A DNA stretch of 64,000 nt from Alistipes ihumii AP11 (GCF_025144665.1 NZ_CP102294.1:124001-188000); one strand, 5' to 3'. Positions 1-9,246 are shown, counted from the stretch's first letter. Numbers and translations are program-made. Notes: generated by a model from the letters alone, not told the origin.

Positions 1-1
1 G

Positions 2-772
2 ATTCTCGTGAGCATGAGCAAAAACCATTATACCAATCAAGGGATAAAAGATTCCAAAAAACTTTCTATCAACCTTGTCGGTCGAGAAATGCTGCCGAAA
101 GCCGACTATGTGGGCAGCGTGAGCGGCGCATCGGTCGATAAATCAAACATATTCGAATACCATTGGGGCGAGAACGGCACGCCCGTAATCGACGCGTCGC
201 CGCTGACGATGGAATGCGATGTGGTGGATATTTACGAAACGGACGGATTCGACAATTTCATCTGCTCCGTTGCCAACACCTATGCCGCTCCCGAAGTGCT
301 CGACAGTGCCGGCAGACTCGACTATACGCGGTTGAAACCCGTGCTGTTCGAGTTTCCGACTTATTCTTACCTCGCTACGGGAGAGGTGATCGGCAAATGT
401 CTGAATCTGGGCAAGGCGCCGGGCATGTGCGTCAAAGAATCCATGACGGCCGACGGTATCGTGCGCCTGTCGAAAATCGAGGTTTATCCGCAGCATCTCG
501 ACGAGTACATGAAATACGCAACCGAGGTGGGCGAAGTCTCCCTGCGTACCGAACCGGGCGTATTGACAATGTACGCAGTCAGTGAAAAGGAAAACCCTTG
601 CAAGGTAACCATTCTTGAGACCTATGCGAGCCGTGAAGCATACGAGAAGCACATCGCCTCGGAGCATTTCCAAAAATACAAACAGGGGACGCTGCACATG
701 GTCAAGTCATTGGTGCTGTCCGACCAGACGCCGCTCAACCCCGCAAACCGAATCAATAATTTCATTCAGTAA
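2..772 (+). CDS. Flavin reductase fused to ABM (monooxygenase-like) domain, 5' partial
   Basis: Partial gene whose start lies left of the window: the frame is open to base 2, and the first visible residues (ILVSMSKNHYTNQGIK) match the interior of flavin reductase-like proteins, not an N-terminus. The first ~150 residues are the C-terminal part of a flavin-reductase (split-barrel FMN-binding) domain, with the conserved stretch around RLDYTRLKPVLFEFPTYSYL and GEVIGKCLN. Residues ~155-240 form a ferredoxin-like antibiotic-biosynthesis-monooxygenase (ABM) domain, with the typical EVYPQHLDEYMKYA start and the HIASEHFQKYK helix. No signal peptide can be judged. A cytosolic NAD(P)H:flavin reductase with an attached quinol/aromatic oxygenase-like domain is the likely role; the substrate is unknown. 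It is followed after 6 bp by the CMD-cupin gene, so the two are co-transcribed. Confidence 0.85.
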   Translation: MLVSMSKNHYTNQGIKDSKKLSINLVGREMLPKADYVGSVSGASVDKSNIFEYHWGENGTPVIDASPLTMECDVVDIYETDGFDNFICSVANTYAAPEVLDSAGRLDYTRLKPVLFEFPTYSYLATGEVIGKCLNLGKAPGMCVKESMTADGIVRLSKIEVYPQHLDEYMKYATEVGEVSLRTEPGVLTMYAVSEKENPCKVTILETYASREAYEKHIASEHFQKYKQGTLHMVKSLVLSDQTPLNPANRINNFIQ

Positions 773-778
773 GGAATA

Positions 779-1597
779 ATGAACCGAATCATTTTAATCT
801 CAATATTCAGCATTCTGACATTCAATGTTATGGCACAGGAAAAGATAGTACAGACAGCAGGGCGCGACCAATTAGGCGAGTTCGCTCCCAAGTTTGCGGA
901 ACTCAACGACGACGTTCTTTTCGGCGAGGTATGGAGCCGCACCGACAAGCTCGGTCTTCGCGACCGCAGCTTGGTAACGATTACCTCTCTTATCAGTCAA
1001 GGTATCACAGACAACTCGCTAATATATCATTTGCAGTCGGCGAAGAACAACGGCATCACCCGCACCGAAATCGCCGAAATCATCACGCATATCGGTTTTT
1101 ACGCGGGTTGGCCGAAGGCATGGGCGGCATTCCGTCTGGCCAAAGACGTATGGGCGGAAGAGACGACCGGCGAGGATGCCAAGGCGGCATTCCAACGTGA
1201 AATGATTTTCCCCATCGGCGAACCCAACACGGCGTATGCCAAGTATTTCACCGGCAACAGTTACCTCGCACCGGTTTCGCGTGAGCAGGTGAATATTTCC
1301 AACGTGACTTTCGAGCCTCGCTGCCGCAACAACTGGCATATTCATAAAGCCGCGAAAGGCGGCGGGCAGATGCTTATCGGTGTGGCCGGGCGCGGCTGGT
1401 ATCAGGAAGAGGGCAAACCGGCGGTAGAGATTCTCCCCGGCACGGTCATCCACATTCCTGCCGGCGTAAAGCACTGGCACGGTGCGGCAGCCGACAGCTG
1501 GTTCGCGCATCTCGCATTCGAGATTGCAGGCGAGAACGCTTCCAACGAGTGGCTGGAGCCGGTTACGGATGAGGAATACGATCGGCTTCAAAAATGA
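779..1597 (+). CDS. Exported carboxymuconolactone decarboxylase-cupin fusion protein
   Basis: 272 aa. A signal peptide (MNRIILISIFSILTFNVMAQ) predicts export. Residues ~35-125 are a carboxymuconolactone decarboxylase/AhpD-like domain (FGEVWSRTDKLGLRDRSL, then HLQSAKNNGITRTEIAEII); the CxxC/CxxH redox pair of AhpD proteins is absent, so peroxidase-type chemistry is unlikely. Residues ~170-250 are a cupin with candidate metal ligands His187, His189, His232 and His234 (NWHIH and GVKHWHG). CMD-cupin fusions are common in gut Bacteroidetes and usually sit with oxidoreductases, as here; their substrate is not established. An aaggaa sequence precedes the ATG. The stop overlaps the start of the next gene (ATGA at 1594), indicating translational coupling with the flavodoxin. 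Confidence 0.88.
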   Translation: MNRIILISIFSILTFNVMAQEKIVQTAGRDQLGEFAPKFAELNDDVLFGEVWSRTDKLGLRDRSLVTITSLISQGITDNSLIYHLQSAKNNGITRTEIAEIITHIGFYAGWPKAWAAFRLAKDVWAEETTGEDAKAAFQREMIFPIGEPNTAYAKYFTGNSYLAPVSREQVNISNVTFEPRCRNNWHIHKAAKGGGQMLIGVAGRGWYQEEGKPAVEILPGTVIHIPAGVKHWHGAAADSWFAHLAFEIAGENASNEWLEPVTDEEYDRLQK

Positions 1598-2181
1598 AAA
1601 TAGGTTTTCTTATGCATAAGGTCATTCTCGCATTATTGGCAATGGTAGGAGCGGCTGCGACGTCATATGCGCAGCAGGAACAGGACATGAGTGGAGGGTA
1701 TCCGAACCATAGAGTCCTGGTCGCCTATTTCTCGGCGACGGGAACGACGGCCCGCGTGGCCGGCAAAGTGGCACAGGCGACGGGCGGAGAGCTCTATGCG
1801 ATTACGCCCGCAGAGTCTTATACGAGCGCAGACCTCGATTGGAACGACAAGCAGTCGCGCAGTTCGGTAGAGATGAGCGATCCGGCGTCGCGTCCGGCAA
1901 TCGGCGGCGAGGCATTGAACGCGGACGGCTACGACGTGATTTTTCTCGGTTATCCCGTTTGGTGGAATCTTGCGCCGCGTATCGTCAATACGTTCGTCGA
2001 AAGTCACGATCTGAACGGCAAAACGGTCATACCGTTCGCCACCTCGGGGAGCAGCGGCATCGCGAATAGCGCGGCGGCGTTGAAAGAGACATATCCCGAC
2101 ATCGATTGGAAAGAAGGGAAACTGTTGAATCGGGCGAGCGCCGGCGATATCCGCGAATGGGTCGGTAAGCTCGGGTACTGA
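1594..2181 (+). CDS. Exported flavodoxin-like protein
   Basis: 195 aa. The start at 1594 overlaps the upstream stop (ATGA); an internal ATG at 1612 gives a more classical signal peptide (MHKVILALLAMVGAAATSYA), and either start leaves an export signal ending near AQQ. After it comes a short-chain flavodoxin fold: phosphate-binding loop SATGTTARVA directly after the first beta strand (VLVAYF), the FMN-stacking region with GYPVWWNLAPR, and the FATSGSSG loop. Flavodoxins are normally cytosolic electron carriers, so a signal peptide is notable; exported flavodoxins with FMN occur in Bacteroidetes, but partner and FMN loading cannot be read here. It closes the operon that starts with the flavin reductase. 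Confidence 0.85.
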   Translation: MKIGFLMHKVILALLAMVGAAATSYAQQEQDMSGGYPNHRVLVAYFSATGTTARVAGKVAQATGGELYAITPAESYTSADLDWNDKQSRSSVEMSDPASRPAIGGEALNADGYDVIFLGYPVWWNLAPRIVNTFVESHDLNGKTVIPFATSGSSGIANSAAALKETYPDIDWKEGKLLNRASAGDIREWVGKLGY

Positions 2182-2684
2182 CCTGCCGGGAAGAAAGCGA
2201 TACCGGCCCTGCCGGCAGGACGGTGAAGCGCTGCTGTTGGGGGACGGCAGGGGGATTTCCGTGCCGATGAGGGAAATCGGCGGCGTAGCGTGTTTTTCCG
2301 GGGCGAGAGGCAGATCGTACCGGAAAAGGAAGGGGATGGGTGAGATCGAGGACCTCGGGCGGAAAGAATGACGGTATGGCAACCGGGGCGAGTACGGCAG
2401 CCGGGGTGAACACGCGAACCCTCGGTCTTCGGAACGTGGTTTGCGGCCGCAAACCGCAGATGGCTGGCAGAAAGTGGCGAAAATCCTGAACTCTCATCGC
2501 TTCCTGCCTCGTTTGATTTTCGTTTTTCGTGAATCCGGCGCGGATAACGGAAAAGAAAATCCCTCGTTCCGTTCATAAAAATACGACAGCCCGAAAGGTC
2601 GGGCTGTCGTATTTTTCTATCAAAGTTCTCCGTATGGAGACCGGTTCGTTCCGCAGAACGAAAAAGAGTCCTCGGCGGGAGCCG
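2182..2684. other. Intergenic region between convergent genes
   Basis: About 500 bases between the flavodoxin stop and the peptide-transporter stop. Apart from the perfect hairpin at 2577-2616 I see no gene: the open frames here on both strands lack recognisable domains and typical start contexts. The sequence is G+C-rich like the surroundings. Confidence 0.5.
2577..2616. terminator. Bidirectional intrinsic terminator
   Basis: Perfect 18-bp inverted repeat (2577-2594 with 2599-2616) around a 4-nt loop (aagg). The arms begin with AAAAA and end with TTTTT, so a U-tract is available on either strand. It lies 68 bp past the stop of the minus-strand transporter and downstream of the plus-strand flavodoxin operon, so it can serve both convergent units. 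Confidence 0.85.
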
Positions 2685-4211
2685 TTATTTCGTAATACGG
2701 TTGAGCCAGCGGAGCATAGCGAACATGACCGTCATCGAAATCAGGCAGACGGCGACGAACACGCCCCACGTCATCCAAATCGGAATCGTCTCGTAGAAAA
2801 TCGCTCCGATGAACAGCAATTGATTGCCGACCGCCGTAGCTCCAAGCCATGCGCCCTGCATGATGCCCTGATATTGGGGAGGAGCGACCTTCGACACGAA
2901 CGAGATGCCGAGCGGGCTGATGAACAGTTCGGCAACGGTCAGGATCAGGTAGGTTCCGATCAGCAGGAACGGCGTCACGCGCTGAGCCTCCGAAAGGCCT
3001 CCCATGCGCTCTACCTCGGCAGCCGGCGGCACGCCGAGCGAGCCGAGCATCATCACTACGTAGGCGACGGCGGCGATTCCCATTCCGATCGCGATCTTGG
3101 CGGGCGTCGAAGGCTCTTTGCCCCGGGCCCGCATCATACCGAAAAAGGCCAGCACGAGCGGCGTGAGAAATACGACGAAGAACGGGTTCATCGACTGGAA
3201 TATCTCGGCGGAGAGCCCCAGCGAGCCGATGCTGAGTCGGGTGTAATCCTTAGCGAAATAGGTCAGTGTCAATCCGTTCTGGTGGAACGAGAACCAGAAG
3301 AAAATCACGACGGCGCATACTGCGATCAAAGCCCAGATACGCTGCCTGACCTCCTTGGCCGCCATGCGTACTTCGCCCGGATCGATCCGAGAGCCCGTGC
3401 CCGCAGCCTGAGCCTGACGGGGATCGGGCAGGCTTTTCTTATTCGCCAGAAAGATGACCAGCGATATGAGCATGGCTGCGATGGCTACCCCGAAGGCATA
3501 GTGGAAGCCGGTGGCGAAAGCGCTCAGATAGCTGTCGGCGAAAGCCGTCATGTCGGTCGGCGCGCCGTTGCTGCTGACTTCGGCGGCCAACGCGGCGAAA
3601 CGCTCCGAGGCTTCGGGCGAAAGGTTGCCCCCGAGGAAGCCGTGGCACAGCTCCGGCAGGTCGGGATTGTAGAGGAATCCCTTGGTCGAGAGCCACCAGT
3701 TCCGCACTCCGATAGCCACCATAGGAGCGAAGATGGCCCCTACGTTGATGAACATGTAGAAGAGCGAGAACCCCGAGTCGCGCATCTTGCCGTACTTCTC
3801 GTTATCGTACATCTGTCCTACGAGCGCCTGAAGATTTCCTTTGAACAGACCGTTGCCGAACGCGATCGTGAACAGTCCGATGCATGTGACGGTCAGATAC
3901 AGAGGCAGGTTGCGGACCGGCGTGGGCGTCGGAATCGCGATCAGCAGATAACCTGCCGCCATAATTACCAGTCCCGTCAGAATCGTCCCCTTGTAGTTTC
4001 TGGTCTTGTCGGCGATCAGGCCGCCCACGAACGCGAGAATGTAGATCGAAAAGTAAAATACCGAATAGATAATGCCGGCGTTGGTTTTGTCGAGCCCGAA
4101 TTTGGACATCAGGAACAAGGTCAGAATCGCCATCATCGTGTAGAAACCGAACCGTTCCCCCATGTTGGCCAGCGCAGCCGGCAGCAATCCCTTAGGATGG
4201 TTTTTGAACAT
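2685..4211 (-). CDS. POT/PTR family proton-coupled peptide transporter
   Basis: 508 aa inner-membrane protein of the major facilitator superfamily with about 12-14 hydrophobic segments. The N-terminus carries the POT signature region NMGERFGFYTMMAILTLFL (ExxERF-type motif, with the first Glu replaced) and is followed by the family's FxGGxxAD loop (AFVGGLIADKTRNYKG). This family imports di- and tripeptides with protons. Length fits DtpT/YdgR relatives, with the usual longer cytoplasmic loop in the middle (DPRQAQAAGTGSR). Transcribed alone on the minus strand: a -7-like element TATATTTG lies at 4261-4254 and the terminator at 2577-2616. Exact peptide range cannot be read from sequence. Confidence 0.92.
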   Translation of the reverse strand: MFKNHPKGLLPAALANMGERFGFYTMMAILTLFLMSKFGLDKTNAGIIYSVFYFSIYILAFVGGLIADKTRNYKGTILTGLVIMAAGYLLIAIPTPTPVRNLPLYLTVTCIGLFTIAFGNGLFKGNLQALVGQMYDNEKYGKMRDSGFSLFYMFINVGAIFAPMVAIGVRNWWLSTKGFLYNPDLPELCHGFLGGNLSPEASERFAALAAEVSSNGAPTDMTAFADSYLSAFATGFHYAFGVAIAAMLISLVIFLANKKSLPDPRQAQAAGTGSRIDPGEVRMAAKEVRQRIWALIAVCAVVIFFWFSFHQNGLTLTYFAKDYTRLSIGSLGLSAEIFQSMNPFFVVFLTPLVLAFFGMMRARGKEPSTPAKIAIGMGIAAVAYVVMMLGSLGVPPAAEVERMGGLSEAQRVTPFLLIGTYLILTVAELFISPLGISFVSKVAPPQYQGIMQGAWLGATAVGNQLLFIGAIFYETIPIWMTWGVFVAVCLISMTVMFAMLRWLNRITK

Positions 4212-4253
4212 AGTCAGATTGGGTTTATGAGTTTTGGAATTGTTTCAATCAGA

Positions 4254-4261
4254 CAAATATA
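4254..4261 (-). promoter_or_regulatory. -7 element for peptide transporter gene
   Basis: On the minus strand reads TATATTTG, an exact match to the Bacteroidetes TAnnTTTG element, 43 bp upstream of the transporter start. I could not identify a clear -33 box. It is divergent from the glgB promoter about 45 bp away. Confidence 0.55.
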
Positions 4262-4281
4262 TGATAAAATCTTCGTATATA

Positions 4282-4312
4282 TTGCCCGTTCTGTGAAATT
4301 TGCCTAACTTTA
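4282..4312 (+). promoter_or_regulatory. Promoter of glgB
   Basis: TTG at 4282-4284, a 20-bp spacer, then TAACTTTA at 4305-4312 (one mismatch to TAnnTTTG). The predicted start of transcription is about 25 bp upstream of the glgB ATG. Confidence 0.55.
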
Positions 4313-4341
4313 GTATCCGATAACGATAACGCGAGGCATCT

Positions 4342-6378
4342 ATGGAAAACGCACTGGAAGAACTGCCGATCGTCGAGCGCGACCCGTGGCTGAGAACTTA
4401 CGAAAGCGCTCTTCGGAGCCGCTATGACCTCTACCGCAGGCGACGGGACGAGATCGGGCAGGGAGGCGATTCGCTGCGGGATTATGCCAACGGCTACCTC
4501 TATTACGGTTTTCAGTACGATCCGGCTCTGAAGGGCTGGCATTTCCGCGAGTGGCTGCCCGGGGCCGAGGACGTCTACCTGTTCGGCGACTTCAACGGCT
4601 GGCAGCGTACGCAACTGCGGTTGCGCAAGGATCCCGACGGCGTCTGGAGCATTTTCCTGCCCGACGAGAGCTTCGGCGACCGGCTCGTGCACGGCTCGCT
4701 GGTCAAGATGCTCGTGCACGGCGCCAACGGCTGGCTGGAACGCATACCGTCCTATATCCGGCGCGTCGTTCAGGACCCCGTGTCGAAAAACTTCACGGGT
4801 CAGCTTTGGGCTCCGCCCGTTCCGTTCGACTGGCAGGGCGACGCTTTCGACATCGCTTCGGTGGGCGACCTGCTGATCTACGAATGCCATGTGGGCATGG
4901 CGCAGGAGGAGCCTCGCGTAGGTACCTACGCGGAGTTCACCCGCGACGTGCTGCCGCGCGTCAAGCGCGACGGGTACAACACGGTTCAGCTGATGGGCAT
5001 AGCCGAGCATCCCTATTACGGGAGCTTCGGCTATCATGTGAGCAATTTTTTCGCGCCCTCGTCGCGCTTCGGCACGCCCGAGGAGCTCAAGGAGCTGATC
5101 CGGACCGCGCACGGCTTGGGTCTGGGCGTTATCATGGATCTGGTTCACTCGCACTATGTCAAGAACCTGAACGAAGGGCTCAACGAGCTCGACGGGACGA
5201 ATCACCTCTATTCTCCCGCCGGCCCGGCGGGCGATCATCCGTTCTGGGATTCCAAGCTGTTCGACTACGGCAAGGAGCCGGTGCGCCATTTCCTGCTGTC
5301 GAACGTCAAGTATTGGATGGAGGAGTTCCATTTCGACGGCTTCCGCTTCGACGGCGTCACGTCGATGATCTACACGCATCACGGGCTCACGGAGTTCGAC
5401 GATCCGGCCAAGTATTTCAGGGAAACGGACCCGGAGGCGATCTGCTATCTGACGTTGGCGAACGCCCTGATACATGAGCTGCGTCCGCACGCGGTGACCG
5501 TCGCGGAAGATGTCAGCGGCATGCCCGGTATGTGCTACCCGGTCCGGGACGGCGGCGTCGGGTTCGACTATCGGCTCGCCATGGCCGTTCCCGACTTCTG
5601 GATCAAGTTGCTCAAGGAAGTGCCCGACGAGGATTGGGATATCTGGCGGATGTGGAACACGATGACCGACCGCCTGCCGGACGTGGGAACGGTCGCCTAT
5701 TGCGAATCGCACGACCAGGCCCTCGTGGGCGATCAGACGCTTGCTTTCCGACTGATGAACAAGCAGATGTATACCGATATGAACCGCGCGGCCGAAAACC
5801 TGCTGATCGACCGGGGCATGGCGCTGCACAAAATGATCCGTCTGTTCACGATCTCGCTGGCCGGGCAGGCCTACCTGAATTTCATGGGCAACGAGTTCGG
5901 ACATCCCGAGTGGATCGACTTTCCCCGCGAAGGCAACGGCTGGAGCTATGCGCACGCGCGAAGGATGTGGAGTCTGGCCGAGAACGGTTTTTTACGATAC
6001 AGCTATCTGGGCGAGTTCGACCGCGCGATGCTGAAGCTCGTCCGCCGGTACTCGATCCTGAGCAGCGGCTATGCCTACAATCACAAGATGGATACCGAGA
6101 ACAAGACGGTCGTTTTCAGCCACCGGGATATCGTATTCGTGTTCAACTGGCATCCCGACCGGAGCCTGCCCGATTATCCGGTTCCCGTGCCGGAGGCGGG
6201 GCGCTACCGCGTGCTGATGAGCACCGACGACCGCGAGTTCGGCGGGTACGGCCGGATCGACCATTCGGTCAAGGCGTTCAGCTTTCCGCAGGTATGCCCC
6301 GACGGCGCGACCCGGCCGCATATCCTGATCTATAACCTCTCCCGTTCGGCTCTGGTTCTGAAAAGGATGAGCCGTTGA
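4342..6378 (+). CDS. glgB: 1,4-alpha-glucan branching enzyme (GH13, eukaryotic-like type)
   Basis: 678 aa cytosolic enzyme that makes alpha-1,6 branches in glycogen. Domain order: N-terminal helix, CBM48 (~residues 55-150; FREWLPGAEDVYLFGDFNGW), GH13 barrel (~180-560) and C-terminal beta domain. Catalytic residues are visible: nucleophile Asp337 (DGFRFDGVTS), acid/base Glu389 (VAEDVSG) and Asp458 (CESHDQ). The motif set (YECHVGMAQ, MYTDM, NFMGNEFGHPEW) matches the GH13_8 class shared by eukaryotes and many Bacteroidetes, and the length fits. It stands alone with its own promoter; no glgA/glgC neighbours. With the pullulanase at 24.9 kb it suggests glycogen storage and debranching. Confidence 0.95.
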   Translation: MENALEELPIVERDPWLRTYESALRSRYDLYRRRRDEIGQGGDSLRDYANGYLYYGFQYDPALKGWHFREWLPGAEDVYLFGDFNGWQRTQLRLRKDPDGVWSIFLPDESFGDRLVHGSLVKMLVHGANGWLERIPSYIRRVVQDPVSKNFTGQLWAPPVPFDWQGDAFDIASVGDLLIYECHVGMAQEEPRVGTYAEFTRDVLPRVKRDGYNTVQLMGIAEHPYYGSFGYHVSNFFAPSSRFGTPEELKELIRTAHGLGLGVIMDLVHSHYVKNLNEGLNELDGTNHLYSPAGPAGDHPFWDSKLFDYGKEPVRHFLLSNVKYWMEEFHFDGFRFDGVTSMIYTHHGLTEFDDPAKYFRETDPEAICYLTLANALIHELRPHAVTVAEDVSGMPGMCYPVRDGGVGFDYRLAMAVPDFWIKLLKEVPDEDWDIWRMWNTMTDRLPDVGTVAYCESHDQALVGDQTLAFRLMNKQMYTDMNRAAENLLIDRGMALHKMIRLFTISLAGQAYLNFMGNEFGHPEWIDFPREGNGWSYAHARRMWSLAENGFLRYSYLGEFDRAMLKLVRRYSILSSGYAYNHKMDTENKTVVFSHRDIVFVFNWHPDRSLPDYPVPVPEAGRYRVLMSTDDREFGGYGRIDHSVKAFSFPQVCPDGATRPHILIYNLSRSALVLKRMSR

Positions 6379-6633
6379 TTCCGTTGCCGGCGGACCTGAG
6401 TGTGCGCTCCGCATGCAAGGCCGGACCGGGCGGATGAGGGGGCGTGCCATGTCGTTATCGGCGAGAGATTCCGATGGCAGCTCTGTGAACCGTGTGTTTC
6501 GCGCCTTAACGATTAACCGGAAATACCTTGTTGAAAACGTGTCTTCCCGTCGGCGGGAAAAGAGTCGCGAAATGCGTCGGCGGGCGAAAAAATCGCTATT
6601 TTTACTCGACTTAACCGACTAACCTGAAATCCG

Positions 6634-9246
6634 ATGAAAAAGATGCTGATGCTCGCCGGCCTGCTCTTTACGGCCTGCGCTGCGCTTGCCGGTCCCCGGC
6701 TCCGCTACACGATCAACGAACACTGGAAATTCTTCAAAGGCGAATGTCCCGGAGCCGAGGAGCCCGGGTACGATGTCTCCCGCTGGGAAACGGTCGATCT
6801 GCCTCATACATGGAACGTGGCCGACGTCGAGGACGAGCCGTACGGTTGGTACCGGGGGGCGGGCTGGTACGTGCGCGACCTGCCGATCGACTCGCTCGCC
6901 GGAGACCGCCGGATATTCCTCTCGTTCGGGGCGGCCAATACGGTCGCCTCCGTGTGGGTGAACGGCCGTAGCGCGGGCGAGCCGCATATAGGAGGATATA
7001 CGCCTTTCGCTTACGACGTGACCGAACTGCTTCGTGCCGGTGCCTCGAACCGGATCGCCGTCCGCGTCGACAATTCGTATAACGAGCAGATTCCGCCGCT
7101 CGCGGCCGATTTCACGTTTTACGGAGGTATCTACCGCGACGTGGAACTGATCTGCACCGATCCGGCGCACTTCGATGTGCTGAGTGCCGGGACCGGCGTA
7201 TATCTGAGCACTCCGGACGTTTCGGCCGGGAGCGCTACGGTCGAGATCCGCTCCGATTTCCGTTTGCCGGAAGGTATGCGGGGAATTTCGCTGCGCCACA
7301 CGGTGTTCGATGCCGACGGACGGAGCGCGGCTTCCGTATCCGAGAAACTGAAGCGAGGACAGGCCGTTTCGACCCGGACCGTGACGCTCGACTCTCCCCG
7401 GCTGTGGGGACCCGACGATCCGTATCTGTACAGCGTCCGCTCGGAGCTGGTCGGCTCCGACGGCCGCGTGCTGGATCGCGTGACCAATCCGCTCGGAGTC
7501 CGCACGTTCTCGTTCGACGCCGAGCGGGGATTCGTTCTGAACGGCGAGCCGCTGAAGCTGATCGGTACGAACCGGCATCAGGACTATCTGCATTACGGCA
7601 ATGCGCTGACGGCCGAGATGCACCGCCACGACCTGAAACTGATGAAGGAGATGGGGTCGAACTGCCTGCGCATCTCGCACTATCCGCACGATCCGGCGGT
7701 GCTCGAGATGTGCGACCGATACGGCCTGATCTGTTTCGAGGAGATACCGGTCATCTGCTATATCACGTGCAGCGAGGAATTCGAGCGCAACAGCCTGTCG
7801 CAGATCGGCGAGATGATTCGGCGCGATTACAATCATCCCTGTATCGTCGCTTGGAACACGAGTAACGAGGTAACCCAGCCGCGTCCCGAAAGCCGGCAGT
7901 GGACCGACGTGCAGAAAGAGGAGTACGACGCCTATCTGGCGGCTTTTCTGGGCCGTCTCGAGCGGTTCGTTCAGGATGCCGATCCGACGCGCGAGTCGAT
8001 GATCGTGCTGTGCTACGATCCGGTGACGAACGTCCGGAAAGGGTTTCATCAGGCCGAGCTGATCGGCTATAACAAGTATATCGGCTGGTACGAGGGCGAG
8101 CTCGGCGATTTGCAGGGTTTCCTGGATCGCTACCGGAGCGCCGAGCCCGGCAAGCCGATGTTTCTGTCGGAGTACGGGGCGGGAGCCGACGTGCGCATCC
8201 ATTCGTTCGAACCTTCGCTGTACGACCACAGCGAGGAGTTTCAGATACTCTATTTCAAGCATCATCTGAAAGTGCTGATGGAGAACGACTTCGTTGCCGG
8301 AGCTACGGTCTGGAACTTCAACGATTTCAATTCCGAGTCGCGCGTCGATGCCATTCCGCATATCAACGAGAAAGCGCTCGTCACGGCCGACCGCCGGCCG
8401 AAGGCGAGCTATTATTACTATAAGGCCGTGCTGTCGAAGGAGCCTTTCGTATCGATTCCTACGCAGCAGTGGAAGGTCCGGGGCGGACGCGAGGATGCGC
8501 CGGACGCCGGCGTCTGCACGCAGCCGGTCGAAGTGTTTGCCAATACGCGGCAGGTGGAGCTGTTCTTAAATGGCCGCAGTCTCGGCGTGCAGCCCGTCGA
8601 GGAGCATTGCGCGCAGTTTCGCGTTCCGTACCGTTCCGGCGAGAACGTGCTGGAGCTGCATTCGCGCTCGGACGACGGGCGGGAGTTGCGCGATGTGCTG
8701 AAGATCGATTTCCGGATGCAACCCTATGATTTCCGCAGCGGACGGATGCCGTTCGAAGAGATCGCCGTTAACTGCGGCTCGCCCTGTTTTTTCAATGATG
8801 CGACTAAAAACGATTACCTGTGGTTGCCCGACCAGCCGTATAGGGAAGGAAGCTGGGGGTATGTGGGCGGCCGCGTCTATCGTCGGGACGGCAAGCGCCT
8901 TGGCAGCGATCATAATATCATGGGTACGGCGCTCGATCCGCTGTACCAGACCCAGTTGCGAGGCGTAGAGTCCTATCGTTTCGACGTGCCGGACGGCAAC
9001 TACCGGCTGACATTGTTGTTTGCCGAGCTCGACCGCGCCTCGCAGGCCGACCGTAGCTTCGATATCGTCGTCAATGGCCGGACGTTGGCAGAGGATGTCG
9101 ATCTGGCTGCGCGCTACGGAGTCGACCGGGCCGTGTCGATCAGCTACGACGTATGCTCGGAAGAAGGGCAGGGCATCCGTGTCGATTTTCCTGTCCGTCG
9201 GGGCGAGGCCGTTCTCAACGGAATCATGTTGAGAAAAGTCTATTAG
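6634..9246 (+). CDS. Secreted GH2 glycoside hydrolase (beta-galactosidase-like) with malectin domain
   Basis: 870 aa with a signal peptide (MKKMLMLAGLLFTACAALA), so exported; no clear lipobox Cys at the right place. GH2 layout: sugar-binding jelly roll (~25-190; VDLPHTWN, YGGIYRDV), Ig-like domain (~200-290), TIM barrel (~295-600), extra beta domain with DUF4982-like features, then a C-terminal malectin-type carbohydrate-binding domain (~720-870; SYRFDVPDGNYRLTLLFAE). Catalytic acid/base Glu412 (AWNTSNE) and nucleophile Glu513 (FLSEYGAG) are present. The linkage cannot be assigned; beta-galactosidase, beta-glucuronidase and related activities share this layout. No SusCD pair or sigma/anti-sigma genes lie nearby, so it is not in a standard polysaccharide utilisation locus. 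Confidence 0.9.
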   Translation: MKKMLMLAGLLFTACAALAGPRLRYTINEHWKFFKGECPGAEEPGYDVSRWETVDLPHTWNVADVEDEPYGWYRGAGWYVRDLPIDSLAGDRRIFLSFGAANTVASVWVNGRSAGEPHIGGYTPFAYDVTELLRAGASNRIAVRVDNSYNEQIPPLAADFTFYGGIYRDVELICTDPAHFDVLSAGTGVYLSTPDVSAGSATVEIRSDFRLPEGMRGISLRHTVFDADGRSAASVSEKLKRGQAVSTRTVTLDSPRLWGPDDPYLYSVRSELVGSDGRVLDRVTNPLGVRTFSFDAERGFVLNGEPLKLIGTNRHQDYLHYGNALTAEMHRHDLKLMKEMGSNCLRISHYPHDPAVLEMCDRYGLICFEEIPVICYITCSEEFERNSLSQIGEMIRRDYNHPCIVAWNTSNEVTQPRPESRQWTDVQKEEYDAYLAAFLGRLERFVQDADPTRESMIVLCYDPVTNVRKGFHQAELIGYNKYIGWYEGELGDLQGFLDRYRSAEPGKPMFLSEYGAGADVRIHSFEPSLYDHSEEFQILYFKHHLKVLMENDFVAGATVWNFNDFNSESRVDAIPHINEKALVTADRRPKASYYYYKAVLSKEPFVSIPTQQWKVRGGREDAPDAGVCTQPVEVFANTRQVELFLNGRSLGVQPVEEHCAQFRVPYRSGENVLELHSRSDDGRELRDVLKIDFRMQPYDFRSGRMPFEEIAVNCGSPCFFNDATKNDYLWLPDQPYREGSWGYVGGRVYRRDGKRLGSDHNIMGTALDPLYQTQLRGVESYRFDVPDGNYRLTLLFAELDRASQADRSFDIVVNGRTLAEDVDLAARYGVDRAVSISYDVCSEEGQGIRVDFPVRRGEAVLNGIMLRKVY

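Noticed and set aside
2529-4307. 592-codon plus-strand open frame opposite the peptide transporter
   Set aside because: Antisense shadow rich in Arg, His, Glu and Gln; the minus strand encodes a clear POT transporter.
4249-5955. 568-codon minus-strand open frame opposite glgB (similar cases at 6619-8361 and 58540-60555)
   Set aside because: All are antisense shadows of strongly supported enzymes with visible catalytic motifs.
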